From the NCBI GenBank assembly GCA_001724265.1, contig MEDY01000460.1, forward strand, positions 1 to 20,135: 20,135 nt of DNA, written 5' to 3'. The position numbers and the translations under genes are program-made. The notes beneath the pieces were generated by a model. That model saw only the letters and a list, made by a program, of their open reading frames with translations. It was not told the DNA's origin and searched no databases. Shown here piece after piece: positions 8,597 to 17,800 of this stretch (position 1 is the stretch's first letter; every line of letters begins with the position of its first letter). The DNA is from Rhizaria sp. SCN 62-66 (lineage: Eukaryota; Rhizaria, unplaced).

Positions 8597-9667
8597 TCAA
8601 CGCGGGCGTCCGCGGCCACTGCCCGCACTACCGGTTCCACCGACAGCCTCACCGAGCGCGGCTGAGGACGACGCCGACAGTCCAGTGCCACCGCTGCTAC
8701 TGCTACTGGGGCTCGCGAGTGAATGCGACTGCGCATGCGCACTCAACGCGCCATTATTACCGTGCGCACCGCTGGCGCTAGCGGCGTTTGCGTTGACTGC
8801 CGCAGCGGCGTGCGCGGCATCGTCGGCCGCGGCCTGCGCCTCCTCCGCCGCCCTCGCGGCAACGACAGCCGCCGTGGCCATCGCGTCCGAGTACGCCGTG
8901 AGCGCTGCGGACGCAGCGACGGACGCTGCGGAGGCCGTGGCGGCGGCGACGTCGCGCGCGCGGGCCGAGACGCCGGGCAGCGCGTCCGTGATGCCCCAGT
9001 GCACGGCGTCGTAGGACCGCGTGACTACGGCGACGGAGACAGTCGCGGCGTTGCGCAAGAGGCCGAGAAGCCCGCCGGTGCTTTCCTCGTCTGCAACCAG
9101 AGCACCGGCGCGGGCGACGGCGTCAGCGGCCGCAGCGGCGTCGGCGTCGCTGCCGGCGGATACTGACGAGGCGCGTTTGCGACCGCGCCAGGCCCAGCGG
9201 AGCAGCGCGAGTGCGTTTGCCATGACGCTCTGCTGCCGGTCGTAGACGCCGTCGATTACGCTGGGGTCATCGTACACGGCGTAGGCGACGCGCGCGCCCA
9301 GCACGACGGCCGCCGCGGTGGCGAGCCCGGTGAGCGCGGCGTAGCGGCGACGCCAGGCCACGCGGTCCACCGTGCGTTCCTCTGGGTCAGGCCAACAGAG
9401 CGCGCCGGGGACGGCGGCGGGGAGGTAGGTCGCGCTCAGGGCCTCTGCACTGGGGAGGTCGGCGCGGCAAGGGCTGGCAAGCGGCGGAGCGGCGCGCGCG
9501 AAAAGCGGCGCGCGCGGGGCCTCGAGGGGGACGTCGGCGGTGAAGCCTTCGGAGTGGTGTAAGGGGGTGAGGACGCGGGCGCTGTCGGCGCGGCTGCTGG
9601 AGAAGCGCCGCTCGTAGTAGTCTTCGTCGTCGTACTCGTCGTCGTAGTAGAAAGAACCGTCGGACAT
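8597..9667 (-). CDS. Single-pass membrane protein with acidic tyrosine-rich N-terminus, family not recognised
   Basis: 356 aa, one exon, TGA stop. The start is ATG 9667 (MSDGSFYYDDEYDDEDYYER); an in-frame GTG at 9691 is not a likely eukaryotic start. Residues 1-21 are almost all Asp, Glu and Tyr. Residues 104-109 are basic (VAWRRR), then 110-131 form one strong hydrophobic span (YAALTGLATAAAVVLGARVAYA). Residues 158-165 are basic again (WAWRGRKR). Residues 235-300 are an Ala-rich, probably helical, region, and the tail is Ser/Gly-rich low complexity. There is no N-terminal signal peptide, so this is an internal signal-anchor type protein; topology and organelle cannot be decided. No enzymatic motif is seen. 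It shares a divergent promoter region with the Bcd1 gene. Confidence 0.7.
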   Translation of the reverse strand: MSDGSFYYDDEYDDEDYYERRFSSSRADSARVLTPLHHSEGFTADVPLEAPRAPLFARAAPPLASPCRADLPSAEALSATYLPAAVPGALCWPDPEERTVDRVAWRRRYAALTGLATAAAVVLGARVAYAVYDDPSVIDGVYDRQQSVMANALALLRWAWRGRKRASSVSAGSDADAAAAADAVARAGALVADEESTGGLLGLLRNAATVSVAVVTRSYDAVHWGITDALPGVSARARDVAAATASAASVAASAALTAYSDAMATAAVVAARAAEEAQAAADDAAHAAAAVNANAASASGAHGNNGALSAHAQSHSLASPSSSSSGGTGLSASSSAALGEAVGGTGSAGSGRGRPR

Positions 9668-10140
9668 TATCGTACGCGTCGCGCAGAGCACGCTGGTCTG
9701 ATAGGCGAGATGGTGGAGGGGACTGGGCGGAAAATAGGAAACCGGTGTGGGAGTGAACGTGAGGGTCTCGAAGTTCGAACGTTTATGAATGTCTGCACAG
9801 AGTTACATTGTCCGTCAAGGGGTCCCTCATAATGGTATAATAGCTGCTGAATATGTTTCTATATTATATCATTACAGCATTATGGAATCGTCTTTCGGCA
9901 TGCTTCATCGTATGTTGACAAGAAAGTGACGGGTGGGCTGTGACCCAAGCCGCAAACGGTTCTCTGTCAAAACAGCATTGACCTGCCCTGACTCGCAATA
10001 TCATTGCTAATTGAGATCTGAACGTGCGTTCTAGATATTTAACGCTGCAAGGTGTTGTATGCTTACACTTAATGTCTACCAATCACCTTTATTGCTCCTG
10101 TATTCCCAGAACACCGGGTACGGCTGTTTTCCGCTTCTTC
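9668..10140. promoter_or_regulatory. Divergent promoter region between the membrane-protein and Bcd1 genes
   Basis: 473 bases between start codons of diverging genes, AT-rich in the middle (for example TATATTATATCATTACAGC near 9861-9880). It must hold both promoters, but no motif is clear enough to call. An open frame reaches upstream of the chosen Bcd1 start, from GTG 10024 through ATG 10072. Its composition is unlike coding DNA here, so I treat it as 5' UTR. Confidence 0.5.
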
Positions 10141-13041
10141 ATGTCAACTACAGCGCCCGCGATCGTTTTCCCAGACTGTTTCGATGACAGCACTGGCGCT
10201 GACCAGGATACCAACGCTGTACAAGTGAATATCTCTGATTCCGAGTCGGCGGCCACTAGAGCGTCCCGCAAACGCACTCGCGACGCCTCAGGCGACGCCG
10301 CCTCGCCCTCGCTGACGGCCCGCGGCGCGCCGGCCTCCCGCGCCACTGCGAGCCCCGTCGGCCCGTCGGTACCGTCTGCGGACGACCTGGCCCAACTGCC
10401 GCAGCCTTCCGCCACGGACAGCGCCCGCGCGAGCCCCGCCGCCGCTGCTGCTGCTGCTGCTGCTGCTTCTGACTCTGCGCAAAGCACTTTTGCGAGGAGC
10501 ATCAGCAAAGACTCCAGTGACTCTTCAGACTCGGAATCGGACTCTTCTGATTCTGATTCTGACTCGGACTCGGATGGCGACAGCAGCGACTCTGACGCCG
10601 ATGACGTCGCCGCGCCTGTGTTCCCAGTCCGCGTTCTGCCCGCGTCCGCAATCGCCCCCAGCGCGCCCGCAGTCTCAGCCACCACGACCGCCACCATGAG
10701 TACCGCAGTTGTCCCTTCCACTGCGTCCTCGGTGTGCGGGTCGTGCGGCGGTGAAGCGCGGTACTCATGCCCCGCGTGCCGCGCACGCTCCTGTTCCGCC
10801 GCCTGCGTCCAGCGACACAAGGCTTCCACAGGCTGCTCCGGCCGCCGCGCTGCGTCGACCTACGTGCCCCTGCGGTCGATGGACGCTGCGACGCTGGAGA
10901 AAGACTTGGCGTTCCTCACGGCCGTCACCAACGCCGCCGGCGCCGCGTACCGCGACGCGCGCGTGGCGGCGACGTCGGCGGCCGCTCTCCCGGCCCGTTT
11001 GCGGCATCTGCTCCAGCATGCGGCGCTGCGCGGCACCCCGTTGCAGTTGTCGCCAGCTGGGATGCGCGACCGCGAGCGCAACGCGTCGCAGTACTCACCG
11101 AAGGATAAGCTGCTTTTCTGGACTGTAGAGCTGGTGTTCTTGTCGGCGCTGTGTGCTGAACCCAGTGAAGACGACTTTGTGCCCGCGCACCCCCGTATCC
11201 TCTCACAGTCAAACTCACAGGCGCAGGCGCAGACGAAGTTGCAGGTGGCGATGTCCGGCGACGGCGCCGCGGTGCGCGTGCGCGACACAACCACGCTTGC
11301 CGATGTACCTAGCGCTGCCAAAACCTCTCACAGGCACTCCGCTGCTGACGCTGACGGCGACGGCGATGATACTGCCAACGCTAAGGCTGAGAGCGATGGG
11401 AGTCAGGGCCCCGCTGCGGTGCGCGTCGTCGGCGGCGGCAGCGCGGCGGCGGTGTTGGCCACGGGCGTCCCCCGGCGGCCGCCGAAGCACGCTGCGTTCC
11501 TGCTGCCTGTGCCCGCGCCAGAGTGCGCGACGTGGGCAGAGTGTCTCGACCACATGCTGCTCCGCGCTGCGCCGCCGCTCCGCGCGCCAACGCCTCCCAC
11601 CGGCGCTGGCAATGGCGCGACTGCGGGCGCTGGTAATGGCGGACAGCAGCAGCAGCAGGGTGGCAAAGGGAAGGGCAAGGGTAAGCATCAACAGCAGCAG
11701 CAACATAAGCAACATCAGCAACAGCAACAACATGGCAACGCTGACAATGCTGACAATGCTAGTCAAAAGCAGTCCGTCGCTGTTGACATCGTTGCGCTGA
11801 CCGCAGTTCCTGGCTCTGGCTCGAGCGACGCAGTGGCATTTGCCGACGCCTCTGTCGACTCCGACGCGAAGGCCGCTGCTTCCCGCGCAACTGAGAGCGC
11901 CACCGGCACAGTCGCTGAGACGGCGGTTGCGATTGCTGCCGCCGTTGTGCCGGCTGAGACACTAGCCGCGACTGTGGCTGTGCAGAGCGTCTGCCAGGCT
12001 CAACAGCAGCATCACGGCAAAGCGAGAGCTGATGCTGCCGCGCTTGCTGCTGTCGTCAGTCCAGTCGCCGCGCCCGCGGTCGCAGCCACCGCTGCCGCAG
12101 CCAGTAACAGCACCGATACTAACATCAACAAGACCTCCGACACCAACATCAAGAACAACGGTAAGAACCATGCTTACGCAAACGTTGGTGGTGCAGGAGG
12201 CAAGTACACCCGCCCCCGCGCTCCTCACGGCAGCAGCGCTGGGAACACCGCGGCGGCCGCTCCTGTCGGCGGCTTTGTTCCCGGCGCGCCCACTGCGCCG
12301 CTGAACAACTCGACTCTGCGTTATTTGCTCGCGCCGTACGCTAAGACTCACTCGCGCTACCGCAAGGCAGAGGCCGCCGCTGCTGCTACTTCGGCTGGCG
12401 CTGTTGCCACCGCCGGCGCCGGCATTGTCACAGCTGCTGACGCGATCGAGTCCCTAACTGAGACTGCGACCGAGTCAGCGAGCGAGACCGCGACTGCGGT
12501 TGTAGCACCGACGGCTGGCGACTCGACGCCCATCGAGGTTGACACGGCAACTGCTGGGTCCTCTGCCGCTGGTGTCAAGGCAACTGCGACTGCTTCAGCG
12601 CCTGTCGCTGCTCTGCGCGTGTTCTTGCGTCTCCGCTCCGCAGCCAACGACCCCCTGTTCGCCGAATTCCCCCTGTCGGCGACCGTGGGATCGAGCCTCC
12701 GCGGTGCCGCTTTGAGCGACTTCCCCCGCGTTTACATCGCTTTGCCGGATTCTGAGGCACAGCGATACGAGGGCGCACTCGCGGCGGTCAACGACGCTGC
12801 GCTGCGGCCCAGTGAAGGGGCGCCGCCGCTGCGGGAGGCGCCGGTGCAGTCGTTTACCCCTGTGTCTATCGTCAGCTCGACTGGTATCGCCGGTGAGGGT
12901 GATGGTGAGGGCGCTGGCGCGGCGCAGGCGAGAGGCAGAGGCGGTAGAGTGGGCGCAAGTGGCTGCAAAGACGACGACGACGACGATGATGATGACGATG
13001 AGGGCGCAGAGGATGTGCTGGCGTGGGTCACTCAGCGGTGA
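10141..13041 (+). CDS. BCD1: Box C/D snoRNA protein 1 (Bcd1/ZNHIT6) with large low-complexity insert
   Basis: 966 aa, one exon, TGA stop. Bcd1 is an essential nuclear assembly factor for box C/D snoRNPs, which guide rRNA 2'-O-methylation and processing. Residues 199-232 form a zf-HIT finger with all eight ligands: C199, C202, C210, C213, C218, C222, H226, C232 (YSCPACRARSCSAACVQRH). The Bcd1-specific continuation follows: YVPLRSMDAATLEKDLAFL, then about 296-335 (PLQLSPAGMRDRERNASQYS, KDKLLFWTVELVF). The conserved C-terminal part resumes at 725-733 (TLRYLLAPY) and about 825-868 (LRVFLRLRSAANDPLFAEFP, FPRVYIALP). A Ser/Asp run (about 122-155) precedes the finger, about 370 residues of Ala/Gln/His/Thr-rich sequence split the conserved halves, and a ten-Asp run lies near the end. 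ATG 10141 is preferred over ATG 10072 because composition changes there; both have weak context. Confidence 0.88.
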   Translation: MSTTAPAIVFPDCFDDSTGADQDTNAVQVNISDSESAATRASRKRTRDASGDAASPSLTARGAPASRATASPVGPSVPSADDLAQLPQPSATDSARASPAAAAAAAAAASDSAQSTFARSISKDSSDSSDSESDSSDSDSDSDSDGDSSDSDADDVAAPVFPVRVLPASAIAPSAPAVSATTTATMSTAVVPSTASSVCGSCGGEARYSCPACRARSCSAACVQRHKASTGCSGRRAASTYVPLRSMDAATLEKDLAFLTAVTNAAGAAYRDARVAATSAAALPARLRHLLQHAALRGTPLQLSPAGMRDRERNASQYSPKDKLLFWTVELVFLSALCAEPSEDDFVPAHPRILSQSNSQAQAQTKLQVAMSGDGAAVRVRDTTTLADVPSAAKTSHRHSAADADGDGDDTANAKAESDGSQGPAAVRVVGGGSAAAVLATGVPRRPPKHAAFLLPVPAPECATWAECLDHMLLRAAPPLRAPTPPTGAGNGATAGAGNGGQQQQQGGKGKGKGKHQQQQQHKQHQQQQQHGNADNADNASQKQSVAVDIVALTAVPGSGSSDAVAFADASVDSDAKAAASRATESATGTVAETAVAIAAAVVPAETLAATVAVQSVCQAQQQHHGKARADAAALAAVVSPVAAPAVAATAAAASNSTDTNINKTSDTNIKNNGKNHAYANVGGAGGKYTRPRAPHGSSAGNTAAAAPVGGFVPGAPTAPLNNSTLRYLLAPYAKTHSRYRKAEAAAAATSAGAVATAGAGIVTAADAIESLTETATESASETATAVVAPTAGDSTPIEVDTATAGSSAAGVKATATASAPVAALRVFLRLRSAANDPLFAEFPLSATVGSSLRGAALSDFPRVYIALPDSEAQRYEGALAAVNDAALRPSEGAPPLREAPVQSFTPVSIVSSTGIAGEGDGEGAGAAQARGRGGRVGASGCKDDDDDDDDDDEGAEDVLAWVTQR
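11650..11735 (+). repeat. Gln/His/Lys/Gly low-complexity coding repeat in BCD1
   Basis: CAG/CAA runs at 11647-11658 and 11691-11732 flank short GGC/AAG repeats, encoding QQQQQGGKGKGKGK and then a Gln/His/Lys run. It is in frame inside the insert that separates the conserved halves of Bcd1. Confidence 0.75.
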
Positions 13042-13243
13042 GCAGCTTATCAACACGACAAGCGCGCTTTATGAACACGATATGCGAGCACAATAATTTG
13101 CGCTATTTTGAAGATGAAATTACATCTTTAAAGACAGTGATCAAACATTATTAATAATAGACATTAGCCAATCAATTCAGTCTTGTAAATAATTTAATGT
13201 ATATTGTTCGCGCATCGACTAGTTATTCAGTGTGTATTATTTG
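13042..13243. other. Convergent 3' intergenic region
   Basis: 202 bases between the stop codons of BCD1 and the small minus-strand gene. It is strongly AT-rich (ATTATTAATAATAGAC near 13147-13162), as expected of overlapping polyadenylation regions. No gene is seen. Confidence 0.6.
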
Positions 13244-13769
13244 TTATCTTGCCATGACACCGCACAGAAACTCCCTGCACAGTGCACGACAGTTGATTTT
13301 GACTCCTCAAGGAAGTGATGTTGCCGTGCTCACACACAGCGCAATCGTACGGCGTACTTACGCTTGGATGGCGCGGACGGCCTTGGCGCGGGAAGCGAAG
13401 TCGTGCAGGTCGGTGGCGACGACGAGGGTCTTGTCGCCAGCGTTGCACTTGTCAAGAGTGGCGTAGACGAGAGCGATGATCTTGTCCTGCTCTTCAACGG
13501 CCATGGTGAAGATCTCCTTGTCCTTGAGGCCCTCGGCGTTGAGCGCGGGGCGGTTCAGGGCGAGCACGTTGCCGTTGACTACGGACAAGCGCAAGGAGCG
13601 AGCAAAAGTAGCATACGAGAAGGCGAGGGAGAGAAGAAAGTTCCGAAAGACAGAGTGAGTTGGGGGCGATCTGGAAAGACATGCAGATTGTTGCACAAAA
13701 GTATGAAACCGTTTGGTGAGATTGCGGTGCGTACGTACCGATCTGGATGTACTTGGACTCGGTGGACAT
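13244..13769 (-). CDS. Three-exon gene for a 92-aa protein, not recognised
   Basis: Model: join(13769..13739, 13578..13362, 13274..13244), 92 aa, TAA stop. It starts ATG 13769 (MSTESKYIQI). Donor ATCG|GTACGT, acceptor TTGTCCGTAG, 160-nt intron; donor AAGC|GTAAGT, acceptor CTGTGCAG, 87-nt intron. Phases close perfectly: QI-V-NGN at the first junction and IQ-A-EFLCGVMAR at the second. The main exon has strong C-ending codon bias (VNGNVLALNRPALNAEG, then DKIIALVYATLDKC and TLVVATDLHDFASRAK), so it is real coding sequence. The protein is small, soluble and mixed alpha/beta-like, without signal peptide or membrane span. I cannot place it in a family. An acceptor-like ATGCCGCAG ends at 13782, just upstream of the ATG, so either a 5' UTR intron or additional coding exons lie upstream. 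Confidence 0.65.
13275..13361 (-). other. Last intron of the 92-aa gene
   Basis: 87-nt intron with consensus donor GTAAGT and acceptor CACTGTGCAG. It splits an Ala codon after its second base and leaves a 31-nt terminal exon too short to stand out as an open frame. Confidence 0.7.
13579..13738 (-). other. First coding intron of the 92-aa gene
   Basis: 160-nt intron with donor GTACGT and a long T/C-rich tract before acceptor CTTGTCCGTAG. It splits a Val codon after its first base. Confidence 0.7.
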
Positions 13770-13781
13770 GGTAAAGTTTGT

Positions 13782-14026
13782 CTGCGGCATAAGGAAGAAA
13801 GCACAAGAGATCGAGAAGAGTGGTCACGAAGAGGAGTCAACACGATTGAAAGGCAAAACATAAAGAGGATACACGAGAGCATATTGTACACCGCGACGTC
13901 ATATCGTTGCAAAGTATACCCCATGTCCAGAGTCACCAGACCCTCGCCGAGGAAGTTGAGGAGGTAAGTGAAATCGTCCAGCAAGCCTTGCAAGAAGGAG
14001 TTCCAGAAGACTGCCACAATATGCAT
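13782..14026 (-). other. Possible upstream exon and intron of the 92-aa gene
   Basis: From ATG 14026 the minus strand reads MHIVAVFWNSFLQGLLDDFT, then YLLNFLGEGLVTLDMG, which looks like real protein. It then meets AT/T-rich sequence ending in acceptor ATGCCGCAG at 13782. Possible donors are GTGACT (after GEGL) and GTGTAC (after YDVA), both phase 0 and compatible with the next exon read as TNF-MSTESKY. Alternatively a donor GTATAC gives another phase. GTGGCAG near 14012 may itself be an acceptor, which would make the ATG irrelevant. The choice cannot be made from sequence alone. Confidence 0.3.
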
Positions 14027-14880
14027 AGTGAAATACAGTCACAGTAAATGCACGACAAAACGCATTATGCTGATTCGTCATGCTAACTATCCTAATTAAT
14101 GCACTCATGTGCTGCTCCGAGCAGGAAAATAACAAATAGCGCCATGACCCAAGACGGAAGAGTGCAGCCGCGTCGGGACATGCTCACGAGCTAGAGCGCA
14201 CTTGATTCGTAATGCCTCAAAAGTGAATGACACAAATACATATGGTAATATATGGGAGCATTATCGCATATGTAGTGACGGATCGTATGAAGGTGAATTG
14301 AGAGCCAAAAATCGGCGAGTCCGCACATAGTTGCCGAACAAGAGGTTCGCAAAAAACCTAAATGAATTGCTGTCGGGAGAGCAGAAACGGATTTGAAAAA
14401 ATAGCCCAAAGCTCCTCTAAGAGGCCGTAAGAGAGGTTGTTCTTGAAATGAGCACGTCGATATGCGCGCATATTATCACTTAAATGTTGTTGCGTCAAGT
14501 TGAGGTCGCTGTGCTTCCCGTTGGCCATGCCTTTTGAACTGCTCAAAGCTCTGCTGCTGTGACCGGGCGCCAGCTTGCCAGGTCCGCTCCAGTCCCATGA
14601 GCGTGCTTATTTACTAAACATAGGATACTACAGTATATTTTGGACGACGTTTTATGACAACACGGATGCCGCTTGCAACGTAAACCTTCGTATCTTGACT
14701 GCACAACCATCAAAGAATCCCAGCCGTTATTGCCCCCCCTTGACTGTAGACTAACATTCTCTTTCCCTGTCTGTTTGTTTCTCCCCATGTTTAGCGTTCT
14801 TCTCTCGCACCGCTCTCACCCTTGCGCGCCCCGCCAGAGCAGAGAACCAGGTACCGCCAGAGACCGCACGCACTCACACC
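14027..14880. promoter_or_regulatory. Intergenic region upstream of the ankyrin gene
   Basis: AT-rich up to about 14500, more mixed afterwards. It should carry the promoter of the plus-strand ankyrin gene and of the minus-strand small gene. The last 120 bases are T/C-rich and then C-rich, probably 5' UTR. Apart from the short minus-strand frame at 14358-14528 I see no gene. Confidence 0.5.
14358..14528 (-). CDS. Possible small ORF or first exon
   Basis: 56 codons from ATG 14528 (MANGKHSDLNLTQQHLSDNM) to TAG. The first dozen codons carry the GC-ending bias of real genes here, then the bias fades, as if an exon ended there. Donor-like GTGATA and GTGCTC lie downstream in phase 1, which would match the acceptor GTGGCAG near 14012 (phase 1, entering FWNSFLQGLL). 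It may therefore be the first exon of the small gene at 13244-13769, an independent microprotein, or chance. Confidence 0.2.
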   Translation of the reverse strand: MANGKHSDLNLTQQHLSDNMRAYRRAHFKNNLSYGLLEELWAIFSNPFLLSRQQFI

Positions 14881-17800
14881 ATGTCGTCCGACGCGCCCGC
14901 CGACGCGGGCCCCGCGCCCGAGGTGCCTGAGGCCACCACCGCCACTGCCACCGCCGCGGCGGGCACCGACGCCTCCGCTGATGCCGCCGCGCTGACGGAC
15001 AAGGAGCTGCGCCGCAAACAGAAGGTTGAGGAGCAGACCAACAAGGTGCGTCGCAAGGCGCTCGAGGAGGCCCGCCAGAAAGCCAGCTCGCGCAAGACCG
15101 AGGCCGCGCATGAGGCCGAGGATGATACCACCGCCGCCGAGATGACAGAGGAGCAGAAAACCCTCCTGGCAAAGCTTAAGGAGCTCCCCAAGACGGGCCG
15201 TCTGCCCGACTCGCTGCCCGCGCCCGTCGACGGGCTCCCGCGCCGGTTGACGCAGCTCGAGCTCGACCTCGCGCGCCGTCTCGCTGACGGGAAGGGCGAC
15301 GACGCGCTCCACGCACTCTACAAGCGGTTCGCTGACGACCGCACGCAGGCCGAAGATGAGATCGCGAAGCTGCGCACGGCGAGCGTCGAGGCATGGCGCG
15401 GCAAGGCGTTCAAAGGCAAGACTGGCGCCGACCTCGAAGCGCGCATGGCCAAGCAGGAAGGCAAGGCGCGTAAGCTGCTAAAGACGGTGCAGAAGCAGTT
15501 TATCGTGCTGAGCAAGGCCGCGACGGCGACGCTGCAGAACCTGGAGCAGGCGGACGAGTTCGTCAAAATCGGCATGTTCCAGCTCGACAAGGGCGACGAC
15601 GCCAACAAGGACACGTTCTTGCACTGCGCCGCGCGCGATGGTGAGGCCGAGATCGCGGCCTGGCTGCTGAACCGCGGCGCTAGCCCCAACGCGACCAACG
15701 ACCAGGGAGACACGCCCGCGCATCTCGCCATCACCGCCGTCGCCGCCGGAGACAAGCCGGGCGCGTGGGCCACGCTCTGGCACCTTATCGAGCGCGGCGC
15801 CGACCTGACCATCCGCAACCTCGCCGGCAAGACGGTCGCCGACGTTGCGCAGGAGCAGGGCCCGCCCATCGAGGTCTGGGCCATGGCGAACCTTATCGCG
15901 CTGGCGCACGCCGCGCTCGAGTCCGTGGCGGACCAGCTGCCGTTCCCTCTGCCCGGCAAGGCGGAGAAGCCGACCGCTGTGCTGATGCCCGCGCTGCCCA
16001 AAACCGAGGTTCAGCGCCTCGGCCTTAAGGACTGGAAGGCGCGACAGATTCTTGAGGCCAACCAGCGCCGCGAGGAAGAGGCCGCGCGCGCCGCCGCGGA
16101 GGAAGAGTCCGCTCGCAAGGCCGCCGAGGAGGCTGAGGAGCGCCGCAAGGAGCTGCTGCAGCTCAAGAAGGCGTCCAAGATCCTGCAAAAGAACCTCGAA
16201 GAGCTGTTCCAGAACATTCCGCGCGAGTCCTCTGCGCGCGCGATCGTCGAGCTGCTGTGCGCGCCACCGCATCTGCGCACAATCCGCGAGAAACTCATCG
16301 ACGTCTCGTCGCCGCCTGCCGCCGAGGCCGCGGGGCGCAAATGCACGCCGCTGCACTTGGCCGTGCTGCACTTCAAGCCGATGCTTGCCGAGGCGCTGTT
16401 GGCCGCCGAGGCCGACGCGACGGCTGTGGACGCGTCGCAGGCCACGGCGCTGCACTTTGCCGCGAGACAACTCGCCGACGCACATGCGGGCATCGGGCTC
16501 GCCGCGCCGGCCGCGGCCCCCGCAGACGACGATGCCGCCGCCGAGGCCGAGGGCGAGGGCGACGACAAGAAGGCCGCCAAGGACGAGGAGGAAGACACGG
16601 CGATCGCGTTCAAGCTCACCGTGCCGGCCGCGCAGGAGCTCATGGTGAAGCTGCTCGAAGCGGGCGCGCCGCGCGACGCGCGCGACTCCGAGGGCCGCAC
16701 CGCCGCCGACCTGCTGCCGACCGACGAACTCAAGGCCTGGCTGACAGGCGTGCAGGTCCGCACGGAGCTTTTCGACGAGGGCCGCAAGAACCGCATCCTG
16801 TCCGGTCTGCTGCAACTGCTCGAGGCCACGCGGTCCGCCGAGGAGCAGCAGCGCGCGGCCGAGGCGCAGGCGCGGGTCGACGCCAAGCGCCGCGCTGTGG
16901 AGCTGCGCAAGCAGCGCGCGCTCGAGGAAGCGAAGCGCAAGCAGGAGGAAGAGATGACGGCGGCGCTGCTGGTTGCGGCCGAGGCGCAGCGCAGGATGGA
17001 GGAGATCGAGAAGGAGCGTGAGGCGGCCGATCTCGCGCGCAAAGAGAAGGACCGCAAGTTCGAGGAAGATATGGCCGAGGCGCGCAGGGTTGAAGAGGAA
17101 CAGCGCAAGCGCGAGGAGGAAGAGAAGGCGCTCGCCGATGCCCAGCTTGCGGCGAGGCTCGAGCAGGGCAAGATCTCCCAAGAGCAGAAAGCTGTTGCGG
17201 AAGCGCAAGCGAATCAGAGGCGGCTCGAGGCTGAGGTCGCCGCGGAGGCCGCTCGCGCTGATGCAGCGCTCAAAGCGAAGCTCGAAGCTGCTGCCCGCGG
17301 AGGCCGCTGGCCAATCAGCGGGCCCGAGACGCCTGAGCAGGCGCGTCAGCGCACGAAGATCGAGGGTGAGGAAGCCGCCGAGGATTTGGAGATCGCCAAG
17401 ATGTATGACGGCTCGTTCGATAGTATCTTCACGTCGCTCGATCTCACTGCCTCGCACCCGACCAAGGACCAGGTCGACGCCCTCAACGTGCACTTGACGG
17501 ACTTCACCAAGCGGCAGATGCTCAAGCTCGGCCACGAGCTTAAGTATTTCCGCAAGGGCGTCATCGGCCTTGCTGTGGGCGCCTACGACGCGTTGCAGAG
17601 CTACGAAACGCTCTGGGAGCAGGTCAAGTCGCTCGACGAGCTCATCGACGCCTCGATCGGTGAGACCAAGACGTACAAGAAGGCCATGTCACAGACTGGC
17701 TTTTACACAGCGCGTATCACGCGTGAGGCACAGCGCCGTATTCAGGTGCTTGCGGTGAACCAAAACATCTACGAGGACCTGATGAACAAGATCGTCAACG

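Noticed and set aside
9760-10020. tRNA or snoRNA gene in the divergent region (GTTCGAAC near 9772)
   Set aside because: The GTTCGAAC octamer is only a palindrome. No cloverleaf arms can be paired around it, and no convincing C and D boxes are placed for a snoRNA.
10024-10140. N-terminal extension of Bcd1 from GTG 10024 or ATG 10072
   Set aside because: GTG is an unlikely eukaryotic start. The segment has different composition and non-GC-ending codons; ATG 10141 fits better, though 10072 cannot be formally excluded.
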